A stretch of 6,153 nt of DNA from JAVBQJ01 sp031549115 (GTDB lineage Bacteria; Verrucomicrobiota; Lentisphaeria; Victivallales; Victivallaceae), in the NCBI GenBank assembly GCA_031549115.1, contig JAVBQJ010000169.1, positions 1 through 6,153 on the forward strand, in the 5' to 3' direction. The translations under genes and the position numbers were made by a program. The stretch's first letter is position 1, and every line of letters starts with the position of its first letter. Shown here in pieces: positions 1-6,033 of this stretch. The notes under the pieces were generated by a model, which was not told the origin of the DNA, ran no database searches, and was given only the letters and a program-made list of their open reading frames with translations.

Positions 1-2621
1 AGCCCTACGGGTATTACGGGAAAAAATTCAAGATCACCGGCATCGAGTTCAAACCCCAGGTCCCGGGCGCCTCGCGCGAAAACCCCGCCGACGGCGTCCG
101 GGCGACGATCGGCGCCGTCGGCGCGGCCCCGATCAGGCTGGACGGAGCACTCGACGAAGAATGCTGGCGTGCCGCCGACGGCTGGCCACAAAACTTTCAC
201 CGGGTCTGCTGCCCGCCGGAACGGTCGACCCCGGTCGCCGCGCAAACCGCATTCAAATTCGTCGAGGATCCGGAATACCTCTATTTCGCCGGCCGCTGTG
301 AATCCGCCGCCAACCTGATTTCCCAACCGCGACCGCTCAACGATCCACTGCTCCCCGGCGACGAAGATCTGGAAATCTTTCTCGACGCCGGCGGCGGGCG
401 GGACAGGATCCTCCAGTTGTGCGTCAATCCCGACGGCAGCATCGCCGCCTGGTTCAACCGGGCTCCGGCCAATCTTTCGGTCCAAAGCGCCGCCCGTAAA
501 CACGCCTCCGGCTGGACCGTGGAATTGGCCATCCCCAAAAGCAAGCTCTGGCAATACTACAGCGAAGCCGGACGCGAAATCAATTCCGGCCTATGGAATC
601 TCAACGTCTGCCGCCACCAGCCGGGAGCGGCGCCGGAGGAGCGTTACTCGGCGTGGAACTACTCCGGCGAGGGCTTCTACAACCCCGACGCCATGGGGGT
701 GATCCTCCGCGACACTCCGCGCTCCGTCCTGCATCGGGAACTGGCTGCGGCCGCCGCGGCCGTGGACCACCGCCGACCGTCCCTGCCGCCGCCTGAGGCC
801 GGACAGCCGGTCGCGCTGAACCGGATCGCCCGCGACCTCGCAGCCCTCGCCCGGCTGCCCGGCTACCTGGATGACGATCTCGCCCGGGCGGAAGGCGAAA
901 TTTCACCGGCGCTATTCGCCTCCCATTGCAACGAAATCCGCCGGATCCCGGCCGCCATGGACAAATTGCTGCGTGAGTACGAACGGCTCGATTTCCGTTT
1001 CCCCGCCGACCGAATCCCCTACGGCTGCTTTGTTTTCACCGCGCCGCTGTGCGCCCCGGTGGACGCCACGGTGTTGCCCGATGCGGCGCAACCGCTCCGG
1101 GAACTGCGTTGGCGCGCCGCCCGCGCGGAAATTACCGAACAGCGGTTCCGGCTTTTCGTCAAAGAACAGCTGCAGAACATCCGGATCGACTGGAACGGAC
1201 TGTGCGATGGCAACGACCGGGAAATCCTCCCCCGGGAGGCGCTCGATGTGCGCATTCTGGAACCGTGGGGACAGAATCATCAGGCCGACATCCTCGCCAC
1301 CGATCTGCGAATCCCGTTTCAAGGTTATCTGGAGAACTACAGCCGGGCCGAACGCTTCCTCCCCGTCATTCCCGCCGACAGCACCCGGGATCTGATGCTA
1401 CTGGTCCGGGTCGGTCGCGATACGGCGGCGGGCGAATACCGCGGCACCGTGACGATCACCCCCGAAGGCAAGGAACCGACCGTGCTTCCGGTGACTCTGG
1501 AAGTGCTGCCGTTCAAATTGGCGGCCAGCGATAAGGATCTCGGCTTTTTTTCAAATTCAGTACTGTACGATCCCGCCGGGGACGCGATCGGCGGTCCCGG
1601 CGCGATGTTCTACAACGGGCTTGACACCGAGGCCGGATTCCGGGCGCATGTCCGGCAAATCCTGGATTTCGGCTTCAATTATCTGTTGCTTTGCGACTAC
1701 CAGTCCGGCCCCCTGAACCCGGAATACACGGACCGGCTGCTCCGGCTCGCCGCCGCCGAACACCTCCGGAAGGTGGCGCTTCTGGGCAGCGAACACATCA
1801 TCACCGGCGCGTTGCTCAAACCCGGCCAGGAAGAATTGCTGGCGCGTCAGCGGACCATCCTCGGCGAACGTATCGCCCACGCCGTCCGGACCGCCCGCGA
1901 CCTCGGGTTCGAAACGTGTTATATTTTCGGCTTCGACGAACCGGTGACGCCGGAGGATGTCGAGATCAACAACATCATTTTCGAACTCGCCAAGGAGAAT
2001 GACGCCCAAACCACGGTCGCCTGTATTTTCGATGCGCTGCGGTCGCAAATCCGCAACATGGACGCGGTTTCGATGAATTATCTGGCCATGACGTCGGGCA
2101 ATTCAGAACTCCTCACCGGACCCGATGCCCATGGAACCCGACGGCTCTACTACGCCAACTTCACCAACGATTACCTCACCGGCTCCCGCCTGACCTTCGG
2201 CTGGTATCTGGAAAAATCCGGCTTTGACGGCAATATCCCGTGGGCGCTCTATTACCTCGGTCTGGAGTGGGAACCGTTCATCGACTTCGCGCAAAAGGGT
2301 TCGCTCGCGTTGACCAACGCGACCTACGTCTTCCCGACCCGGGACGAACCGATTCCGACCCTCAAGTTCATCGCCGCCCACGCCGGCGTTTCCGATCTGC
2401 GTTACATTGAAACCCTCAAACAGCAGATCGCCCGCAATCCCGGAGGCGCCGCCGAACAACAGGCGCAGGCCCGGCTTGATGCCATGCTCGCCAACTTCGA
2501 CCTCAGGAACGACCAGGGCCTTGAGAGCCGGAATCTGAAACTGGCGCCGGAGCGGTACGACCAATTGCGCGCCGAACTGCAGGATTCGATCCTGAACCTC
2601 CTCCGCGCCCGGGAGCCTTGA
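1..2621 (+). CDS. Multidomain glycoside hydrolase, CBM9-like plus GH123/DUF4091-like (5' end missing)
   Basis: The frame is open from the left edge (first whole codon at 3) to TGA at 2619-2621, giving 872 visible residues, numbered here from position 3. The true start and any signal peptide lie outside the window; the TTG at 417 is inside a conserved domain and is not a start. Residues 44-238 look like a CBM9-type sugar-binding beta-sandwich, opening IRLDGALDEECW, with ELAIPKS mid-domain and a closing stretch from WNLNVCRH to ILRD. A helical linker follows (about 240-330), then a beta-rich domain (about 340-505) like the N-terminal domain of GH123 proteins. A barrel-like region carries FGFDEP (Asp645-Glu646), matching the Asp-Glu pair that GH123 enzymes use in substrate-assisted catalysis. 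The tail IPTLKFIAAHAGVSDLRYIETL (about 784-805) is DUF4091-like. The known GH123 activity is beta-N-acetylgalactosaminidase, but DUF4091 relatives are mostly uncharacterised, so the substrate is uncertain. Probably exported. Confidence 0.85.
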   Translation, partial: PYGYYGKKFKITGIEFKPQVPGASRENPADGVRATIGAVGAAPIRLDGALDEECWRAADGWPQNFHRVCCPPERSTPVAAQTAFKFVEDPEYLYFAGRCESAANLISQPRPLNDPLLPGDEDLEIFLDAGGGRDRILQLCVNPDGSIAAWFNRAPANLSVQSAARKHASGWTVELAIPKSKLWQYYSEAGREINSGLWNLNVCRHQPGAAPEERYSAWNYSGEGFYNPDAMGVILRDTPRSVLHRELAAAAAAVDHRRPSLPPPEAGQPVALNRIARDLAALARLPGYLDDDLARAEGEISPALFASHCNEIRRIPAAMDKLLREYERLDFRFPADRIPYGCFVFTAPLCAPVDATVLPDAAQPLRELRWRAARAEITEQRFRLFVKEQLQNIRIDWNGLCDGNDREILPREALDVRILEPWGQNHQADILATDLRIPFQGYLENYSRAERFLPVIPADSTRDLMLLVRVGRDTAAGEYRGTVTITPEGKEPTVLPVTLEVLPFKLAASDKDLGFFSNSVLYDPAGDAIGGPGAMFYNGLDTEAGFRAHVRQILDFGFNYLLLCDYQSGPLNPEYTDRLLRLAAAEHLRKVALLGSEHIITGALLKPGQEELLARQRTILGERIAHAVRTARDLGFETCYIFGFDEPVTPEDVEINNIIFELAKENDAQTTVACIFDALRSQIRNMDAVSMNYLAMTSGNSELLTGPDAHGTRRLYYANFTNDYLTGSRLTFGWYLEKSGFDGNIPWALYYLGLEWEPFIDFAQKGSLALTNATYVFPTRDEPIPTLKFIAAHAGVSDLRYIETLKQQIARNPGGAAEQQAQARLDAMLANFDLRNDQGLESRNLKLAPERYDQLRAELQDSILNLLRAREP

Positions 2622-2637
2622 AAAGCGCGGCTCCCGG
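2609..2637 (+). terminator. Stem-loop spanning the glycoside hydrolase stop codon
   Basis: CCGGGAGCC (2609-2617) pairs perfectly over 9 bp with GGCTCCCGG (2629-2637) around an 11-nt loop. The TGA stop lies in the loop. There is no T-run after it, so it is not a standard intrinsic terminator. It may instead protect the 3' end of the mRNA or act as a weak terminator. Confidence 0.45.
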
Positions 2638-2654
2638 AGGTATATAGTACCTCC
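2636..2654 (+). repeat. Perfect 7-bp hairpin ending in an anti-Shine-Dalgarno-like sequence
   Basis: GGAGGTA (2636-2642) and TACCTCC (2648-2654) form a perfect stem with a TATAG loop. It shares two bases with the preceding stem, so the two cannot both form fully. The right arm resembles the anti-Shine-Dalgarno end of 16S rRNA and could also pair with the GGAG motifs at 2684-2687 and 2691-2694. Confidence 0.5.
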
Positions 2655-2665
2655 AACACGGGAGC

Positions 2666-2709
2666 GACTCATGCGGGAAGCGTGGAGTAAGGAGTATTCC
2701 GCATGAGTC
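2666..2709 (+). promoter_or_regulatory. 11-bp perfect inverted repeat enclosing a ribosome binding site and start codon
   Basis: GACTCATGCGG (2666-2676) is the exact reverse complement of CCGCATGAGTC (2699-2709), separated by 22 nt. The right arm contains the ATG at 2703-2705. The loop contains TAAGGAG (2688-2694), a strong Shine-Dalgarno 8 nt before that ATG. As RNA this would lock the start codon into a stem while leaving the ribosome binding site in the loop. As DNA, arm centres 33 bp apart (about three helical turns) could be a dimer operator or a recombinase site. The repeat is seen directly; its role is inferred. Confidence 0.55.
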
Positions 2710-2900
2710 AAGTTCTGTTTTACGCCGTCACCGCCGCGCAGTATGCCGGTATCACCGCCAAGGACGCCAGCGCCCTCTATTTCATCACGGACGGCAACCG
2801 GATCTACAAGGGCGGTGCGCCACCTGCCGCCACAGCCATGCGGCCGCCAGATCGTGGCAATCCGTCCGGGAGGTATGGCCTTCGACCGCCGCGACGGTGA
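2703..2900 (+). pseudogene. Truncated phage-structural-like small ORF
   Basis: This 65-codon frame has a convincing start: TAAGGAG at 2688-2694, 8 nt before ATG. Residues 1-38 begin MSQVLFYAVTAAQY and continue with ALYFITDGNRIYKGG. That Leu-Tyr-Phe-Ile-Thr-Asp...Tyr-Lys-Gly pattern is common near the N-terminus of phage tail or other virion proteins and bacterial relatives. From about residue 39 (nt 2817 on) the sequence becomes Pro/Arg-rich and is simply antisense to the conserved C-terminal helix of the hydrolase on the other strand. The natural C-terminal part therefore seems to be missing. I read it as a 5' remnant joined to foreign sequence near 2815-2825. It could instead be a real 65-residue peptide. 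The phage link rests on motif recognition only. Confidence 0.45.
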
Positions 2901-3564
2901 AGTCGCAGGCCGCGAAATCCCCCCCGGCCGCGGCGCGGCGGGACAAGCCGCGGAAGAATTCCACCGCGGCGTCCGTGTCAACCCGCTCGTCATTGGCTCC
3001 GATCCAGCCCCAGACGCGGCGGTTGCACAGCGCAGCGAGGTACTCCGGACGCTGCAGGGCGAAGCCGCGGATGAACCCGGAAGTCTCCGTCCCGGCGAAT
3101 TCCCGCAGCCGCAGCAATTCGGTCACCGGAGCCAGCAGCATCACGTATCCGACCCGCGGTTCGACGGCGGCGAAATGCGCTGCGGCGAAACCGCCCCGGG
3201 AGGTGCCGAAGGCCGCCACACACTCCGGATCGGCCAGGCCGCGCGCCGCCAGATGATCCAACGCGGCCTGGCCGAGGCTGGTGATCTCTCCGACAATATC
3301 GCGCCCGGCCGCCATCGCTTCGCGCCACTGCCGCAGCGGATCGTACGGCTTTCCCGAAGCCTCCGCCTCCGCGTCGTGGCAGGGCAGGTCAATGCTGACG
3401 CAGCGCCAGTTTTCCGCTCCGGCCAGCATCGCAATCCGCCCGTACCACGGGTCGTCGAGGCCGGCCCCGGCCGTGGCGCAGAAGTTGAACAATACCGGCA
3501 AACGGGCGCCGCGGCAGTGATTGACGCCGAACCAGCGGCCGTCTCCAAGTTCCATACGTTCCAT
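2785..3564 (-). CDS. Alpha/beta hydrolase (dienelactone hydrolase or esterase-like)
   Basis: This 259-residue protein has the alpha/beta-hydrolase layout. An early strand and oxyanion-type loop (VLFNFCATAG, about 24-33) are followed by CVSIDLPCHD (55-64). The nucleophile elbow is GTSRGG (Ser122), the acid is in the GANDERV segment (Asp192), and the likely catalytic His is His230 in VEGHTS. The triad order and spacing suit a small serine hydrolase acting on an ester, lactone or acyl group. No signal peptide is seen, so it is probably cytoplasmic. The ATG at 3562-3564 is preceded by GGAG 11 nt upstream; a second Met three codons later is possible. After WLWRQVA (about 249) the last ten residues, rich in Arg, Cys and Pro, look non-native and coincide with the antisense phage-like frame, suggesting the original 3' end was replaced. 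It lies 119 bp downstream of the dehydrogenase gene on the same strand and may act on the same pathway. The exact substrate is unknown. Confidence 0.85.
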   Translation of the reverse strand: MERMELGDGRWFGVNHCRGARLPVLFNFCATAGAGLDDPWYGRIAMLAGAENWRCVSIDLPCHDAEAEASGKPYDPLRQWREAMAAGRDIVGEITSLGQAALDHLAARGLADPECVAAFGTSRGGFAAAHFAAVEPRVGYVMLLAPVTELLRLREFAGTETSGFIRGFALQRPEYLAALCNRRVWGWIGANDERVDTDAAVEFFRGLSRRAAAGGDFAACDFTVAAVEGHTSRTDCHDLAAAWLWRQVAHRPCRSGCRP

Positions 3565-3610
3565 GATTGCATATGCTCCATTTTCCGGTCTGACAGGATG
3601 ATTCCCGGAC

Positions 3611-3650
3611 GATACCGTGTATTATACAATTCGCATCGGCCAACGGTATC
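3611..3650 (-). promoter_or_regulatory. Candidate promoter and operator of the hydrolase gene
   Basis: On the minus strand a perfect TATAAT (positions 3621-3626) lies 56 bp before the hydrolase start. The hexamer 17 bp upstream is ATACCG (3644-3649), a weak -35. A perfect 8-bp inverted repeat, GATACCGT (3611-3618) and ACGGTATC (3643-3650), brackets the -10. One arm covers the expected transcription start and the other covers the -35, an arrangement seen in repressor operators. Function is inferred. Confidence 0.4.
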
Positions 3651-3683
3651 CCCCGCTGGACTGCTTGTTACGCCCGACCGGAA

Positions 3684-4706
3684 TCAATGTCCGGACAACT
3701 GGTACTCCGAAAGTGCATTCAACAGGGGTTCCCCGGCTGCGAAACACTGTACGTTCCGGGTGAAAACATCCCAGATACGCTCCAAAAAGTGACTGCTCTG
3801 GCTGGAGCCGGAAATATGCGGAGTCAGAATCACATTGGGCAATCTCCAGAACGGGTGTTCCGGCTCCAGCGGATACCGGAAGTGGGTATCCAGCGCCGCG
3901 CCCGCAATTGTCCCGCCGGTCAATGCGGCAATCAAGGACTCCTCCCGGATCAACGGACCGCGCGCCGGATTCAGGACGAAAGCATGCGCCGGAAGCGCCG
4001 CCAATTCCTCCGGGCCCACAATTCCGGTATTTTCCGGCGTCAGCGGCATGGCGAGGATCAAGAAGTCCAACCCGGCCAGAAACTCCCGCCGCTGCGCCAG
4101 GGAAAATACCCGGTCCGGCAGCGTTCCCGCCTCGTCCCCGCTCCCCGCGACACAGTAGCAGTTGCGGCGGACGCCGACGTTTCCGTCGCGGGTCAGCACG
4201 TGGATTTTCATCCCCAGCGCTTTGGCCAGCCGCGCGGTTTCCCGGCCGATGCCGCCATAACCCCACAATCCAACGGTAAGACCGCCGATCTCCTGTTGGA
4301 ACACCGGATCCCGGTCCCATACGGCCTGCTGCTGGTTGCGGAACAGACGCGGCAGATTGCGCCGCAACGCGATCATCATGCATAGATTCCACTCCGCGAT
4401 CGGGCGGTCCTGTACGCCCAGGGCGTTGCAGCAGCGGACCCGGCGCTCTACCATACCCTGATGGTAAAGCATACTGTAACCGACCGAGGCCAGTTGCACA
4501 AACTGCAACCGGGTCATTACCCGGTGGTTGAGCGGCAGCGCGGAACCGAAAAAGACGGCGCAATCGGCAATCAACTCCTCCGGCAGCTCCCGTGCATCCT
4601 CGGAGACAATCGCGGGAAAGCGGCATTCAAAGCGGGCATCCCGCTGCAGCTGCCGGAGAAACTCCGGCGCCTCCGGCAGATCAATCAGAATCGGGATTCG
4701 CTTCAT
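3684..4706 (-). CDS. D-2-hydroxyacid dehydrogenase family, NAD-binding
   Basis: This 340-residue protein matches the length and layout of the D-isomer-specific 2-hydroxyacid dehydrogenases, which interconvert 2-keto acids and D-2-hydroxy acids with NAD(P). The substrate-binding half includes LASVGYSML (72-80) and an RPIAEWNL helix start (101-108). The Rossmann dinucleotide motif is GYGGIG (149-154). Further family marks are AMPLTPENTG (219-228), NPARGP with the substrate-binding Arg249, and TPHISG with the general acid/base His297. The expected catalytic Glu (usually in an ALDVF..EPL segment) is replaced: this protein reads ALDTHFRYPL, with Tyr279 at the Glu position. The start ATG overlaps the stop of the upstream dehydratase gene (ATGA, 4703-4706), and a GGAGGAG ribosome binding site sits inside that gene's end. 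The two are clearly co-transcribed and probably translationally coupled. A role on a product of the dehydratase is likely; substrate and direction are unknown. Confidence 0.88.
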   Translation of the reverse strand: MKRIPILIDLPEAPEFLRQLQRDARFECRFPAIVSEDARELPEELIADCAVFFGSALPLNHRVMTRLQFVQLASVGYSMLYHQGMVERRVRCCNALGVQDRPIAEWNLCMMIALRRNLPRLFRNQQQAVWDRDPVFQQEIGGLTVGLWGYGGIGRETARLAKALGMKIHVLTRDGNVGVRRNCYCVAGSGDEAGTLPDRVFSLAQRREFLAGLDFLILAMPLTPENTGIVGPEELAALPAHAFVLNPARGPLIREESLIAALTGGTIAGAALDTHFRYPLEPEHPFWRLPNVILTPHISGSSQSSHFLERIWDVFTRNVQCFAAGEPLLNALSEYQLSGH

Positions 4707-4718
4707 CGCTGCTCCTCC
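4703..4718 (-). promoter_or_regulatory. ATGA stop/start overlap with internal ribosome binding site
   Basis: On the minus strand, GGAGGAG (4712-4718) lies 5 nt before the dehydrogenase ATG (4704-4706) and encodes Glu-Glu at the end of the dehydratase. The dehydratase TGA (4703-4705) overlaps that ATG. This fixes the dehydrogenase start and implies translational coupling. Confidence 0.85.
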
Positions 4719-5959
4719 ATCATGACTTTACCGGGGACGCTGTTGAATTCGCCGGAACCCCGAACGAACGGATACGCGGCGATCAATTCCGGCGTGACTT
4801 CAATGCCCAATCCGGGCAGCTCCGGCGCCAACAGGAAACCGTCGCGCATCCGGAAATCCCGCATCACTTCGGTGTGCAGCGGCCCGTAAGCGGCGCTGGC
4901 TTCGACGATGTCGATGTTGCGCATCGCGAATGCCGCGTGGATATTCTGCATCAGCGATCCGCCCGCGCCCCAGCTGTGCGTGGCAATCCGTGCGCCCCGG
5001 TGCGACAGCTTCGCCGCCACGCGCATGACGGCGCCCAGACCGGAGGTGTACGAAGCGTCGGGTTGGCCGACATCGAAGCAGTCCTGCCGGATAAATTCAT
5101 CCCATTCGCACTCGCTGCTCAGGCATTCGCCGCCGGCGATCGGAATCGGAGACTGGCGGCGCAATTCGGCATACCAGTCCGGGCGGGTGTAATGCAACGG
5201 TTCTTCGTAAAAGCGAATGTTGAAGCCGTCCAGCGCCTGGACCACGGCGCGCGCCGTCTCAAAATCCCAGGTACCCGACGGGGAGTTACCCATGTGCCCG
5301 TCGTACATCAACCCGAGCTCCCGGCCGAAACGGGTGCGGATGAATTCGGTTTTCCGGTGCTCGAAGGCGGCGGCGCGCTCCGGCTCCATCTCACACTCAA
5401 AGCCATGATCGGCGGTATGGCTGCCGGCGCCGAGTTTGACGGCGCGAAAACCGCACTGCAGCGCATGATCGATTTTGCCTGCCAACTCGGGCAGCGGGTA
5501 ATTGCTCGGGCCGCCCGAGGCATAGACCGGCAACTGTTCGTAACCGGTGAAATCTCCGGCATCTTTGAATGCGGGCCCGAATTCGCGCAGCAGCAGCTTC
5601 CAGACCGGCAGCTGCGCCGCTTTGCCCCGGATGTCCCACAATGCCGCATCAATTCCGGCCAGAACGATGGCGCCAAGGCCGACGCGGCACCAGAAATTGC
5701 CGCATTGGTACATGCGCTGCCACAACTCTTCACTCTTTTCCGGGTCGCGGCCGAGTAAAACCGGCTCAAAAAAACTCACGATTTCGGGAATCGGTTCCGG
5801 CAGGAAATAGCCGCCATAGGTTTCGCCCCAGCCGGAGATTCCAACATCGGTCTCAATACGGATGAAAGCGACACTGCGCCGGTTCCGGCAGGCACAGATG
5901 TACGGATCCAGTGTGCATGGTCCGGTCAGAAGGATGGTATCGACTGCGGTGATTTTCAT
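4703..5959 (-). CDS. Mandelate racemase/muconate lactonizing enzyme family; probable sugar-acid dehydratase
   Basis: This 418-residue protein is a complete enolase-superfamily member. The N-terminal capping domain includes GISGWGETYGG (40-50) and GLGAIVLAGIDAALWDIRGK (94-113), followed by the (beta/alpha)7-beta barrel. Likely Mg ligands are Asp220 (YDGH), Glu252 (FYEEPL) and Glu278 (AGGE). The base/acid dyad is Asp301 (GQPD) with His328 (ATHSW). The steps Glu252-Glu278 (26), Glu278-Asp301 (23) and Glu278-His328 (50) equal those of mandelate racemase (E221, E247, D270, H297). The second-strand Lys-x-Lys of the racemase is absent (Lys175-Leu-Gly), while the third strand has Asp-x-His (Asp220, His222), as in galactonate- and mannonate-type dehydratases. 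I infer dehydration of an aldonic or uronic acid to a 2-keto-3-deoxy acid in the cytoplasm. MKITAVDTIL is a typical family start, though the nearest GGAG is 14 nt upstream. First gene of a two-gene operon. The substrate is not predictable here. Confidence 0.9.
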   Translation of the reverse strand: MKITAVDTILLTGPCTLDPYICACRNRRSVAFIRIETDVGISGWGETYGGYFLPEPIPEIVSFFEPVLLGRDPEKSEELWQRMYQCGNFWCRVGLGAIVLAGIDAALWDIRGKAAQLPVWKLLLREFGPAFKDAGDFTGYEQLPVYASGGPSNYPLPELAGKIDHALQCGFRAVKLGAGSHTADHGFECEMEPERAAAFEHRKTEFIRTRFGRELGLMYDGHMGNSPSGTWDFETARAVVQALDGFNIRFYEEPLHYTRPDWYAELRRQSPIPIAGGECLSSECEWDEFIRQDCFDVGQPDASYTSGLGAVMRVAAKLSHRGARIATHSWGAGGSLMQNIHAAFAMRNIDIVEASAAYGPLHTEVMRDFRMRDGFLLAPELPGLGIEVTPELIAAYPFVRGSGEFNSVPGKVMMEEQR

Positions 5960-6033
5960 GGTAATGCCAATGACTCCAGAGGTTTTTTTTGTTATTCTGT
6001 TTATATTATACCAATTTTTTTCACAGCCATCCC
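5960..6033 (-). promoter_or_regulatory. Promoter and leader of the dehydratase-dehydrogenase operon
   Basis: On the minus strand a perfect TATAAT -10 lies at 6005-6010, 45 bp before the start codon. The hexamer 17 bp upstream (6028-6033, GGGATG) is a poor -35, which suggests activator dependence or an unusual sigma preference. The region is strikingly AT-rich for this window, with T runs on the + strand at 5983-5990 and 6015-6021. The only Shine-Dalgarno-like motif is GGAG (5974-5977), 14 nt from the ATG, so initiation is not driven by a standard ribosome binding site. Confidence 0.5.

Noticed and set aside
417..419. TTG as the start of the glycoside hydrolase
   Set aside because: The same frame continues open to the left edge through the conserved CBM9-like opening, and no ribosome binding site precedes the TTG.
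2743..3792. Long + strand open frame of 349 codons opposite the hydrolase
   Set aside because: It is Arg/Pro/Gly-rich with no motifs and is fully antisense to a hydrolase with an intact catalytic triad; a typical GC-rich shadow.
3622..4626. Minus-strand frame of 334 codons overlapping the dehydrogenase
   Set aside because: Out-of-frame shadow of the dehydrogenase, rich in Gly, Arg and Ala, with no family motifs.
4592..5758. Long + strand open frame of 388 codons opposite the dehydratase
   Set aside because: Antisense to a gene with clear active-site residues; no recognisable domain and no ribosome binding site.
5983..5990. Intrinsic terminator on the + strand at the T8 run
   Set aside because: No GC-rich stem lies directly before the T run, and no + strand gene ends there.
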